DNA from: GCA-002780795 sp964545385
GTDB lineage: Bacteria > Patescibacteriota > Microgenomatia > UBA1406 > GWC2-37-13
Length of the DNA stretch: 64,000 bases
Reading direction: 5' to 3'
Assembly (NCBI GenBank): GCA_964545385.1
Contig: CAZJFG010000003.1
Location: forward strand, 8,901 to 72,900
The notes below the pieces were generated by a model. It made no database searches. It worked only from the letters and a program-made list of their open reading frames with translations, and was not told the origin of the DNA. This document shows positions 43,519-51,367 of the stretch, piece after piece. The stretch's first letter is position 1, and each line of letters begins with the position of its first letter. Both the position numbers and the translations under genes were made by a program.

Positions 43519-43831
43519 TTCAATACCTATAGCGGCATAACAATCATTCAAGAAAGCCGGAAAAGTTTTTGACTAAAAAATAGAGCATAGTTTAGTTGTC
43601 TCGTCAGCTTCTTTAATAAACCAAACGAAACGGGAAATAAAACTTCATAGAGGAAATAAATAAATTATCAGCAATCTTTTTCCTCCCCCACCTCCGGGGT
43701 GTAATATGGGTTTACAGAAAGCGCCGCAAACAACTAATTTCGTAATTTTGTAGCGTATAGTCCGTTGAAATATTTTTACTTCAATTAAATAATTGAATTA
43801 ATTAATGCAATAAAAAACTAGTAAATTAGTT
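43519..43831. other. 313-bp gap before the RAYT gene, with one palindrome
   Basis: No convincing ORF. It contains the inverted REP-like element at 43689-43701 and the short GC-rich run GCGCCGC near 43720. The last 60 bases are very AT-rich and could hold the transposase promoter. Confidence 0.5.
43689..43701 (-). repeat. REP-like palindrome left of the RAYT gene
   Basis: On the minus strand CACCCCGGAGGTGGGGGAGG, matching the elements at 44507 and 48812. It is in opposite orientation to the copy right of the transposase. Confidence 0.65.
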
Positions 43832-44479
43832 ATGAAGAGAAAAGAAAATTTCAAATCCCAAACGATTTTTCATGTTTTTAATAAAAGTATTTCAAATTTT
43901 GATATTTTTACTGAAGAAAATAATAGTCTACGTTTTATTGAATGTTTGGATTATTATAATAATCTTTATCCTAAAGAAAAATATTCGATAGTAAAAGAAA
44001 AAAATATTTATAAATATCAAAATATTCTTTTAAGAAATAAAAACTCGTTAGTGAATTTTATTAGTTTTTGTATTATGCCGGATCATTATCATCTCTTAAT
44101 AAAAATTTTAGATGGTAGTATGTTTTCAAAATATTTAGGAGATATTGAAAATAGCTATTGTCGTTATTTTAATTTAAAACACAATCGAAAAGGACCATTG
44201 TGGCAATCAAGGTTTAAAGCGGTGAAAATAAAAAATGAAGAGCAACTTTTGCATATTTCTAGATATATTCATTTAAATCCAGTGACGGCTGGACTAGTTG
44301 GAAGACCTGAAGAATGGCTCACTTCGTCTTATCGAGATATTATTACTAATAAATTTTTTTTAAATAAAATAATTGGGGAAATATCAATTAGAAATTCAAG
44401 TGTCTATAAAAAATTTGTCGAAAATAACATTAACTATCAGAAAAAACTTAAAAAAATAAAAAAACTCATTTTGGAGTAA
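43832..44479 (+). CDS. REP-associated tyrosine transposase (RAYT, Y1 type)
   Basis: 215 residues of the Transposase_17/TnpA_REP family. Visible are the HUH motif in FCIMPDHYHLLIKI and the catalytic-Tyr helix in IENSYCRYFNLKHNRKGPLWQSRFKA, followed by RYIHLNPVTAGLV and EEWLTSSY, all typical. Such enzymes are usually single-copy, do not jump as an IS, and are thought to spread REP palindromes. Here matching palindromes lie 131 bp upstream (inverted) and 27 bp downstream (direct), and further copies occur at 48812 and 55581. The gene appears intact. Confidence 0.9.
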   Translation: MKRKENFKSQTIFHVFNKSISNFDIFTEENNSLRFIECLDYYNNLYPKEKYSIVKEKNIYKYQNILLRNKNSLVNFISFCIMPDHYHLLIKILDGSMFSKYLGDIENSYCRYFNLKHNRKGPLWQSRFKAVKIKNEEQLLHISRYIHLNPVTAGLVGRPEEWLTSSYRDIITNKFFLNKIIGEISIRNSSVYKKFVENNINYQKKLKKIKKLILE

Positions 44480-44506
44480 TTTTATGTTGTTGTGTTAAGC
44501 CGAATC

Positions 44507-44521
44507 CCACCTCCGAGGTGG
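44507..44521 (+). repeat. REP-like palindrome right of the RAYT gene
   Basis: CCACCTCCGAGGTGG, preceded by CCGAATC, shared with 48812 and 55581. It lies where the -35 of the following acyl-CoA synthetase gene would be. Confidence 0.7.
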
Positions 44522-44550
44522 AGGAGGTCTAACTTGTGTATAATGATTTT

Positions 44551-46614
44551 ATGGGAATGGAAAAATTATTCAACCCAGAATCAATTGCTATTGTTGGCGC
44601 CTCGCATAAGCCGGAAAAAATCGGCTATCTTGTTGCCAAAAACATGAAAGAACAAGGTTTCTCAGGCAAGGTTTTTTATATTAACAACCACTATAAAGGA
44701 AAGATTCTTGGTCATCCTGTCTATTCCTCGTTTACAGAAATAAGAGAAGATATTGATTTGGTTTTGTTTGCTATACCTGCTGAGTTTATAGCAGGATATT
44801 TTGCTTCGATGAAGAAAAAAAATATCAACTACGCCGTTGTTTTGTCTGCAGGCTTTCGGGAAAGCGGGAAAAAGGGAATGGTCGATGAGCAGAATTTGCT
44901 AGTTGAAGCCCAAAAAAACAATATCATTTTTTTGGGCCCAAACTGTCTTGGTTTTGTCAACACAACTAAAAAAATTAATCTGACGTTTTTAAAAAACAGT
45001 AGCCCGGTAGGCAACATCGGTTTTGTCTCACAATCGGGCGCTTTGGGTAGTATGATGGTCGATCATTACCGTGCGCATCACAATTTAGGTTTTTCTTACT
45101 TTGTCAGCTTGGGTAACAAGTCAATGGTTGATGAGTCGGGTGTTTTGGAGTTTTTAGCCGGCGATGAAAAAACTCAGGTAATCGGTCTTTATCTTGAGGA
45201 TGTTAGAAATGGCGAGAAATTTAAAAAAACATTAAAAAATATTACCAGGAAAAAACCCGTAGTTGTCCTCAAAGCCGGCAAGACTAAAGAAGCGGCAAAG
45301 GCTGCCATTTCTCATACAGGAAGTATGGTTGGAGATGATGAGGTTTTTGACGGGCTTTGCCGGCAGTATGGGGTTATCCGCGCCGACAACATGACTGAGT
45401 TTTTGACAATTCTAAAAATTCTTTCTTTCGACCAGCTACCAAAATCAAAAAACATTCTTTGTCTTTCAAACGCCGGCGGACTGGCAGTACTTCTTACAGA
45501 CGAACTAGTCAAAAATGATCTTATTCTTGAGACGATTTCCGAAACAATGGAAAAAAAGCTGAAAAAAACAAGCTTGGCCCCGAAAATGAATATCCATAAT
45601 CCGATTGACCTTTTAGGTGATGCCAGCGCTTTTGATTACCAGCAGGTGATTGAAGTCACCACTCGAGAAAAAGACGTTGGCGCTGTTATTATTCTGCTTA
45701 CACCGCAGGCAAATACCGAGATTAAAAAAACTACGTCCGTCATTATTGCCGCTCAGAAAAAAATAAACAAACCAATCTATTCTTTGTTTATGGGCGAAGA
45801 GTCGATTGAAGGCTCACATCTTGCTTTTGAAAAAGCCCATATTGCCAGTTTTTATAAATACGATTATCTACCTTCTTCATTAAAAAAAATTTTATTTTGG
45901 CAGGAATATAAGCAAGAAAAACCTCAAGACGAATCTTTTATTTTGGAAAAACTCGACTACGAAGCCAAAAAAAAAGAAGGAAAGATTATGAAGAAATACG
46001 ATCTTTCAGCAAGTTTGGATTTAATGAAAGAACTTGGAATTCCGGTTGTGGAAAATTTTTTGGTAAAAAGTCAGGAAGAGTTAAAAAAAATCAAAACGAA
46101 AATCAATTATCCTTGTGTCGCTAAGGTTGTTTCGGAAAAAATCACCCACAAAACAGACGTTGGAGGAGTTCTGATAAATATAGATTCGTACGAAGAGCTT
46201 GCAAAAGACGTGAAAAAAATGCTTCTTCTTGCTCCAGCCGCTTCGGTGATGATTCAGCCGATGGTCACAGGCTACGAGTTGATAGTCGGCGCCAAACGTG
46301 ATTTTGTTTTTGGTGTTGTTTTAAGCGCGGGTTTGGGAGGGATCTACGCTGAACTTTTAAAAAACATAAGTTATCGTATCTTTCCTTTTAACTACGCGGA
46401 ATTTAAAAAAATGATCTCAGAAACTGCTGCCGGAAAACTGATTACCGGTTTTCGCGGTCAAAAAGCCGTCAACGATAAACTAATCTATGAGATCATGATT
46501 AAAATCGGTTATTTAATGACAGATAATCTAGAGATAAAAGAGCTTGAGATCAATCCACTTATTATTTCTTCAAAACAAATTTTTGCCGTGGACGCAAGAG
46601 TAATTATCGGCTAA
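44551..46614 (+). CDS. ADP-forming acetate/acyl-CoA synthetase, fused alpha-beta
   Basis: Converts acyl-CoA, ADP and phosphate to acid, CoA and ATP, a fermentation step that yields ATP directly. The 687 residues hold a CoA-binding domain (SIAIVGASHKPEKIGY), a Succ-CoA-ligase-like domain with the phosphorylated His in AISHTGSMVGDDEVFDGLCRQYGV, and a C-terminal ATP-grasp domain (VVENFLVKSQEELKK..YPCVAKVVSEKITHKTDVGGV). TATAAT (44539-44544) ends 6 nt before ATG 44551, so I start there and not at the upstream GTG, which overlaps the -10. This enzyme class is common in archaea. Confidence 0.93.
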   Translation: MGMEKLFNPESIAIVGASHKPEKIGYLVAKNMKEQGFSGKVFYINNHYKGKILGHPVYSSFTEIREDIDLVLFAIPAEFIAGYFASMKKKNINYAVVLSAGFRESGKKGMVDEQNLLVEAQKNNIIFLGPNCLGFVNTTKKINLTFLKNSSPVGNIGFVSQSGALGSMMVDHYRAHHNLGFSYFVSLGNKSMVDESGVLEFLAGDEKTQVIGLYLEDVRNGEKFKKTLKNITRKKPVVVLKAGKTKEAAKAAISHTGSMVGDDEVFDGLCRQYGVIRADNMTEFLTILKILSFDQLPKSKNILCLSNAGGLAVLLTDELVKNDLILETISETMEKKLKKTSLAPKMNIHNPIDLLGDASAFDYQQVIEVTTREKDVGAVIILLTPQANTEIKKTTSVIIAAQKKINKPIYSLFMGEESIEGSHLAFEKAHIASFYKYDYLPSSLKKILFWQEYKQEKPQDESFILEKLDYEAKKKEGKIMKKYDLSASLDLMKELGIPVVENFLVKSQEELKKIKTKINYPCVAKVVSEKITHKTDVGGVLINIDSYEELAKDVKKMLLLAPAASVMIQPMVTGYELIVGAKRDFVFGVVLSAGLGGIYAELLKNISYRIFPFNYAEFKKMISETAAGKLITGFRGQKAVNDKLIYEIMIKIGYLMTDNLEIKELEINPLIISSKQIFAVDARVIIG

Positions 46615-46622
46615 GTATAAAG

Positions 46623-46952
46623 TCAATGACGAAGTTGTTGAATTTTCTCTGCGTATTGATTTTTTAAGTTTTGTTTATGTCTATAGTTTGACCCTTGAGG
46701 GTTTTCTTGCTCGCTGTAATAGGGAAAGATTATGTGGTAACTGCATTTATTTAATTTTTGCTCACAGATTGCCAGTTGTGTTATTCCTTTGCGAGTTTTT
46801 CTTTTGACTAATCCGCTCCAATAACTGTCTGTATATTCAAAATTAAGTATTTGCCAACGACCGCCATTACTATTTATTATTTTATTTTCGATTGAAGAAA
46901 GTTTTTCGCTGATTGAGAGATCAATAAAGGGTTTAAGTTCTAGTAAAGCCAT
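46623..46952 (-). CDS. Conserved-looking 109-aa protein, function unknown
   Basis: Starts MALLELKPFIDLSISEKLSS. It is soluble, with a few aromatic strands (RWQILNFEYTDSYWSGLV), two cysteines and a basic tail; no family recognised. The strongest evidence that it is real is a near-consensus promoter with the -10 ending 6 nt before the ATG. It is convergent with the acyl-CoA synthetase gene, 8 bp apart. Confidence 0.55.
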   Translation of the reverse strand: MALLELKPFIDLSISEKLSSIENKIINSNGGRWQILNFEYTDSYWSGLVKRKTRKGITQLAICEQKLNKCSYHIIFPYYSEQENPQGSNYRHKQNLKNQYAEKIQQLRH

Positions 46953-46958
46953 TTTTTG

Positions 46959-46986
46959 ATTATATCACCTCTTGTTATTTTGTCAA
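46959..46986 (-). promoter_or_regulatory. Promoter of a leaderless gene
   Basis: Minus-strand TTGACA (46986-46981), 16-bp spacer, TATAAT (46964-46959), then 6 nt and ATG at 46952. The start of transcription should coincide with the start codon. Confidence 0.75.
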
Positions 46987-46990
46987 TCGA

Positions 46991-47965
46991 TTACTGACAT
47001 TTTTTTTGATCGGCTCCGTATTCATTATATGAAGCGCAGACGCTATAAGTATAGGAATTATAATAAGCTGTTTGACCCATCGTATTTGCCGGGCAGGCAC
47101 CGTTGTAGCGGCAGGCACCGTATAAAATATATTTTACCGGCCAGTTTGTGCAGGAGACATGATCTATACCGGCCAGAGAAACATTTCGGATATGAAAAGC
47201 CGCAGCCGCCATCGAATCAAAAGTAACATTTAAAGAAATGTCACTTGATCCTAGTGTTTTAGCAACATAAGGTTTTATCTTATGCCAGGTATCGCCCATC
47301 ATCTGAGTAACGCCAAAAACACTGGTTGATCCGGAAATATCTGTTGGGTCAGAACCTTGATAAGTATTGTAGTATATCCAGTTTGAATTGACTTTTGGCC
47401 CCAGGTAGCCTGCTTCGTTGTCGTAAATTGCATAAACCATGGCCGGCGGTACGCAAAACAACGGGCCGACGATTTCGGCAATTTCACGGATATTTTTTCC
47501 AGGCCGCGGGTTTGTTAAGGCAAAAGTCGGCGTTGGTGTGGCTTTTGGTTTTTTAGTTGGTTTTGGACTATTTGTTGGTTTGATTGTAGTAGATGAGGTT
47601 GTGGTTGGCGATTGGTGGCTGTTGGTTGGTAATTTAGTAGTGGTGGAAGATGATGTTTCAGATGTAATCAAAGGTTTTATATTTGTGGGTGCGGGTGAAG
47701 TTTTGGAAAAAATAATGGAATTTAACCCGCTTTTTTCTCTGCCTGTGGTTGATGGAGACTGAGTCTGGATCTTTGTAAAGATACTTGGGAGAGCAATTTT
47801 GGGTAGGGAAAAATTTCCGCTATAATCCTGAATTTTTTTAATTGTCGCAAGAATTGTTCCAAACCTCGGGTAAGGAGGTGTTAGAATCGTACCTAAAAAC
47901 ATGGTCAGACTAAAAGACAGAATAAGACAGATTCCGATCAGGATTTTTTTGGGAAGATGAAACAT
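46991..47965 (-). CDS. Secreted lytic-transglycosylase-like protein
   Basis: 324 residues: membrane/signal helix (about 7-29), a long Ser/Thr/Pro-rich linker (60-155) with repeated TPTPT/SPKPTKKPK phrases that would be extended or glycosylated, then an SLT-like domain (160-324): PPAMVYAIYDNEAGYLGP with the likely catalytic Glu, STSVFGVTQMMGDTW and AAAAFHIRN. Six cysteines in the last 60 residues suggest disulfides. Likely peptidoglycan remodelling outside the membrane. TATACT ends 6 nt before the ATG. Confidence 0.75.
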   Translation of the reverse strand: MFHLPKKILIGICLILSFSLTMFLGTILTPPYPRFGTILATIKKIQDYSGNFSLPKIALPSIFTKIQTQSPSTTGREKSGLNSIIFSKTSPAPTNIKPLITSETSSSTTTKLPTNSHQSPTTTSSTTIKPTNSPKPTKKPKATPTPTFALTNPRPGKNIREIAEIVGPLFCVPPAMVYAIYDNEAGYLGPKVNSNWIYYNTYQGSDPTDISGSTSVFGVTQMMGDTWHKIKPYVAKTLGSSDISLNVTFDSMAAAAFHIRNVSLAGIDHVSCTNWPVKYILYGACRYNGACPANTMGQTAYYNSYTYSVCASYNEYGADQKKCQ

Positions 47966-48014
47966 ATTTTTAGTATAGCATTATATTGTTGGAGGTAGAT
48001 GGAGAACTTCTAGG

Positions 48015-48058
48015 GACAAAATAATCCTAATTTTGTCACTCCAGAATCAAGGTTCTGG
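48015..48058 (+). promoter_or_regulatory. Two adjacent hairpins upstream of tyrS
   Basis: GACAAAAT/ATTTTGTC (48015-48037, 8-bp stem, 7-nt loop) and CCAGAA/TTCTGG (48041-48058, 6-bp stem, 6-nt loop). They lie upstream of the tyrS promoter, so they are not its leader. A T-box is excluded (no UGGNACC). They may be the end of an unannotated transcript or only a symmetric DNA site. Confidence 0.4.
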
Positions 48059-48118
48059 CAACTGCACATTTTTTTATCTGGATTTTTTTACAAACACAAA
48101 AGATATAAATATAAGGGC

Positions 48119-48146
48119 TTGCATATCTAAAGCTTTTATTTATAAT
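48119..48146 (+). promoter_or_regulatory. tyrS promoter
   Basis: TTGCAT (48119-48124), 16-bp spacer, TATAAT (48141-48146), 6 nt, ATG at 48153. This decides the start codon and implies a leaderless mRNA. Confidence 0.7.
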
Positions 48147-48152
48147 GTTTTT

Positions 48153-49277
48153 ATGACTCTTAATGAAAGATTGGAATTGATTCGGCAGGTGGGGGAGGAA
48201 ATAATATCAGAAGATGAGTTGGTAAAACTTTTGGAATCAAGCGAGCCTCTCGTAGCCTACGACGGGTTTGAGCCTTCGGGCCAGATTCATATTGCCCAAG
48301 GCTTATTAAGGGCGATTAATATCAATAAAATTACCAAAGCAGGTATCAGGTTTAAGATGCTGGTTGCCGACTGGCACGCCATGGCCAACAATAAAATGAA
48401 TGGCGATCTGGAAAAAATAAAAACAGTCGGCCGTTATTTTATCGAGGTTTGGAAGGCCTCGGGTATGGATCTATCGCATGTAGATTTTATCTGGGCTTCG
48501 GATTTGACAAAAAACCAAAATTATTGGAAATTGGTCGTTCAGATCGGTCGTACCAATGCTTTAAAAAGATTTATCCGGACAGCCGAGATGATGGGTCGGG
48601 AAGAATCTTTGGATAAATTAACCGGCGCCAATATTATCTATTCCTGCATGCAAGTAGCCGATATTTTTACACTTGGCGCCAAGATTACCGAATTGGGTAT
48701 TGACCAACGAAAAGTAAACATGCTGGCTCGGGAAGTTGGACCGCAACTCGGATTTTGGAAGCCAGTAGTTATTTCTCATCACATGTTAAGAGGTTTGCAA
48801 AAGGCCGAATTCCACCCCGGAGGTGGAGGGGATAACGGAGAGAATAAAGATTCAAAAATAAAAAAAGTGATTGAAATGAAAATGTCCAAATCCAATCCTG
48901 ACTCGGCGATTTTCATGACCGACTCAAAAGAGGATATTAAAAGAAAAATTATCAGAGCCTACTGTCCGGAAGGAGAGATAAAAGATAATCCGGTTTTGGA
49001 GTACTACAAATATATTCTTTTTGAGTCACTTGATAGGTTACGGATGGAAAACATTGTTGTGGAGCGGCCGACAAAATTTGGCGGTCCGGTTATTTTAAAC
49101 AACTATCAAAATTTGGAAAAACTTTTTAGTGAAAAACAAATTCATCCTTTGGATATTAAATATACGGCGATCGAGCTTTTGGACAAACTTTTGCAGCCGG
49201 TGCGCGAGCATTTTGAAAAAAATATCTTTGCCAAAGACTTACTTACAAAAGTCAAGAGTTTTCAAGTGACGAGGTAG
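48153..49277 (+). CDS. tyrS: Tyrosyl-tRNA synthetase, archaeal/eukaryal type
   Basis: 374 residues, class I. The signature GFEPSGQIHIAQGL replaces HIGH, and EMKMSKSNPDSAIFMTDSKEDIKRKI is the KMSKS loop in the form used by archaeal TyrRS; the S4 domain of bacterial TyrRS is absent. An insertion EFHPGGGGDNGENKDSKIKK just before the KMSKS loop is encoded partly by the REP-like palindrome at 48812. The insertion is close to the active-site loop, yet all signature residues remain. The upstream in-frame extension to 48033 has no family match and lies before the promoter. Confidence 0.95.
   Translation: MTLNERLELIRQVGEEIISEDELVKLLESSEPLVAYDGFEPSGQIHIAQGLLRAININKITKAGIRFKMLVADWHAMANNKMNGDLEKIKTVGRYFIEVWKASGMDLSHVDFIWASDLTKNQNYWKLVVQIGRTNALKRFIRTAEMMGREESLDKLTGANIIYSCMQVADIFTLGAKITELGIDQRKVNMLAREVGPQLGFWKPVVISHHMLRGLQKAEFHPGGGGDNGENKDSKIKKVIEMKMSKSNPDSAIFMTDSKEDIKRKIIRAYCPEGEIKDNPVLEYYKYILFESLDRLRMENIVVERPTKFGGPVILNNYQNLEKLFSEKQIHPLDIKYTAIELLDKLLQPVREHFEKNIFAKDLLTKVKSFQVTR
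48812..48826 (+). repeat. REP-like palindrome inside tyrS
   Basis: CCACCCCGGAGGTGG preceded by CCGAATT, in frame in tyrS (EFHPGGGG). Same family as 44507 and 55581. Confidence 0.7.
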
Positions 49278-49286
49278 TTTTTGCTA

Positions 49287-49871
49287 TTAACGATATAAAT
49301 GATTTTTCAGAATGTATTCTTCGACTTCCAGAGGAACAAGATTACTTATTGATTTTTTATTTTTTAGCTTTTCCCTAACTTGCGTTGAAGAAAAGTTGCT
49401 TGTTATAAGTTTGGGATGATTTATAAACGTCAGTTTATATTTTGGATTATTTAGGCCGAACTCTGTCAGATTCATACTATAGTCCGGCCGTTTAAAAATT
49501 AAAAATTGAAAGTTTGTAATTAATTTTTCCCAGTCTCCCCATTTTTTGAGACCAGCCAGATTGTCTGAACCTATCAAAAATGAAAACTCATGCTGAGGAT
49601 GTTTTTTTTGCAAAATCTCCATTAACTCAATTGTATCGCCGGACAGCTTATTTTCTATTTCTTCATTGCAGTATTTTATTTTATGCTTGGTAAGCATTTT
49701 TGTCATTTCAACTCGTTTGGCCTCAGGAGCTAATTTTTTTTCAAAAGTATGCCGGTAGCATGGTGTCAGCCAGATTTCATCGACATCGGTATATTTTAAA
49801 ACTTCATCACAAATTAAAACATGGCCTAAATGAGGTGGATTAAAACTGCCGCCAAGAATTGCTATTTTCAT
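49287..49871 (-). CDS. nadD: Nicotinate-nucleotide adenylyltransferase
   Basis: 194 residues making deamido-NAD from NaMN and ATP. It opens MKIAILGGSFNPPHLGHVLIC (nucleotidyltransferase HxGH site) and ends with the ISSTxVR-like segment SNFSSTQVREKLKNKK. SFLIGSDNLAGLKKWGDWEKL is the substrate loop. ATG 49871 is chosen over the TTG three bases upstream because TAAAAT (49883-49878) ends 6 nt before it. It diverges from the exchanger gene across only 21 bp. A short low-complexity stretch (ITNFQFLIFK) is encoded by AATTGAAAG-type repeats. Confidence 0.95.
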   Translation of the reverse strand: MKIAILGGSFNPPHLGHVLICDEVLKYTDVDEIWLTPCYRHTFEKKLAPEAKRVEMTKMLTKHKIKYCNEEIENKLSGDTIELMEILQKKHPQHEFSFLIGSDNLAGLKKWGDWEKLITNFQFLIFKRPDYSMNLTEFGLNNPKYKLTFINHPKLITSNFSSTQVREKLKNKKSISNLVPLEVEEYILKNHLYR

Positions 49872-49877
49872 CAAATT

Positions 49878-49887
49878 ATTTTACAAT
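49878..49887. promoter_or_regulatory. Overlapping divergent -10 elements of nadD and the exchanger gene
   Basis: TAAAAT on the minus strand (49883-49878) and TACAAT on the plus strand (49882-49887) share two bases. Each ends 5-6 nt before its ATG. The two RNA polymerases cannot bind at once. Confidence 0.5.
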
Positions 49888-49892
49888 AAAAA

Positions 49893-50828
49893 ATGACTAT
49901 GATCTTAATTTTAGGTTATTTTTTTTCATTTTTTATTATTTGGTACGGCGCCGGTCTTATTATCACTGCAGTAAATGAAATTGCGCATAAAATAAATCTT
50001 TCAAGTTTTACACTTTCTTTTTTTATTTTAGGTGTTCTTACTTCTATTCCTGAGTTTTCGGTAGGAGTAAGTTCAATCCTTGATAAAGAACCTGAGGTTT
50101 TTGTCGGGACACTAATTGGTGGGATAATCGTCATTTTTCTTTTAATAATACCGATTCTGGCCGTAGCTGGTAATGGAATTAAATTGTCTCATGAGTTAAG
50201 CACCAATAATTTGGCATTTGCTCTATTAGTGGCGATTGCACCCTCTTTTTTGATTGCGGATAAAAAAATCACTGCTTATGAGGCCATATTTTTAATACTT
50301 TTGTATGTCGTCTTGATCTGTTTTATAGAAAAGAAGAAAGGTCTTTTAGAAAGAGTTAAAGAGAATATTATAGATGGAAAAAGCAATTTTTTTCAGGAAA
50401 TTTTTAAGGTTTTTATCGGTATTATTTTTGTTTTTGTATCCAGTAAATACATTGTTATGCAGACTAAATATTTTTCTGAAATACTGCATATTTCATCCTT
50501 TGTAGTCGGACTTCTGTTATTTGCTTTTGGAACAAATTTACCAGAGCTATCTTTAGCTGTTCGCTCGATCGCAAATAAAAAAAAAGAAGTTGCATTTGGT
50601 GATTATTTGGGTTCTGCCGCTTCCAACACTTTACTTGTTGGAGTTTTGACGCTTATAAATGGTGGTCAGGTTATAGTGGTTAATCATTTTTTAAAACCAT
50701 TTATTTTTACGGTTAGTGGAATGATACTTTTTTTTCTTTTTTCGAAATCAAAAAATGACATTTCTCGACAGGAGGGTTTGATATTGATTTGTCTTTATTT
50801 TATCTTTATAATTTCGGAAACAATTTAA
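49893..50828 (+). CDS. Na+/Ca2+ exchanger-family membrane protein
   Basis: 311 residues with about ten membrane helices in two inverted halves. The two alpha-repeats read LGVLTSIPEFSVGVSSILD (near residue 47) and AFGTNLPELSLAVRSIANKK (near 211), each with the Pro-Glu pair that binds cations. A cytoplasmic charged loop (about 140-165) divides the halves. Likely exchanges Ca2+ for Na+ or H+. With the P-type ATPase at 38787 it gives the cell two cation-export routes. Its end overlaps the convergent GNAT gene by 4 bp. Confidence 0.9.
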   Translation: MTMILILGYFFSFFIIWYGAGLIITAVNEIAHKINLSSFTLSFFILGVLTSIPEFSVGVSSILDKEPEVFVGTLIGGIIVIFLLIIPILAVAGNGIKLSHELSTNNLAFALLVAIAPSFLIADKKITAYEAIFLILLYVVLICFIEKKKGLLERVKENIIDGKSNFFQEIFKVFIGIIFVFVSSKYIVMQTKYFSEILHISSFVVGLLLFAFGTNLPELSLAVRSIANKKKEVAFGDYLGSAASNTLLVGVLTLINGGQVIVVNHFLKPFIFTVSGMILFFLFSKSKNDISRQEGLILICLYFIFIISETI

Positions 50829-51337
50829 TAAAATTTAATTATCGAATCTTCATTTGGTAACCCGATTATTTTACCGAAAATAAACTGGTCGCTGCCAAAA
50901 TAAGACATTTTTCGTTCACCTTCAAGACTAAGGCCAATCTTTTCATAAAATGCTTTTGCAAGCGGTTGGCTGGCCAGTTCAACTTTGTGGCAGCCTTGAG
51001 ATCTGGAAAAGTCAATCCAGGTCATAATCAATTTTCTCCCCAAGCCTTGTTTTTGGAACTTTGGCAGAACCGCCAACCAACGGCAAAAACTCACCCCGCC
51101 GTACGGCTGATCGACTACTGCAAATCCAACAATTTCTTTGTTTATGCGTACAACAAAAATTGTTTTAAAATCGTTGTTAATCCAGTAGATGAAATTTGTC
51201 GGCGTATAGACTTTGTTTAGGAAAAAATCACTCATTTTAGGAGTATAGCATGGGAAAAGAGTTTTTATGGCTTGGGCAAATACCTGATAAAAACTACCTA
51301 TATCGTCTTTTTTTAGAATTTCTATTTTCTCGTTCAT
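50825..51337 (-). CDS. GNAT-family N-acetyltransferase
   Basis: 170 residues with the acetyl-CoA site in WLAVLPKFQKQGLGRKLIMTWIDFSRSQG (Q/RxxGxG/A), preceded by VVRINKEIVGFAVVDQP and followed by ASQPLAKAFYEKIGLSLEG. The substrate could be a small molecule or protein N-terminus; context gives no hint. TATAAT ends 7 nt before the ATG on the minus strand. It diverges from the CoA-enzyme gene by 30 bp. Confidence 0.88.
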   Translation of the reverse strand: MNEKIEILKKDDIGSFYQVFAQAIKTLFPCYTPKMSDFFLNKVYTPTNFIYWINNDFKTIFVVRINKEIVGFAVVDQPYGGVSFCRWLAVLPKFQKQGLGRKLIMTWIDFSRSQGCHKVELASQPLAKAFYEKIGLSLEGERKMSYFGSDQFIFGKIIGLPNEDSIIKFY

Positions 51338-51367
51338 AATTTAGATTATAATTGACAAATAAAGCTT

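Noticed and set aside
48000..48152. T-box leader of tyrS
   Set aside because: No UGGNACC antiterminator motif, and the tyrS promoter lies downstream of the hairpins.
48033..48152. N-terminal extension of TyrRS
   Set aside because: The extra 40 residues match nothing in the family and include the promoter; the -10 ends 6 nt before ATG 48153.
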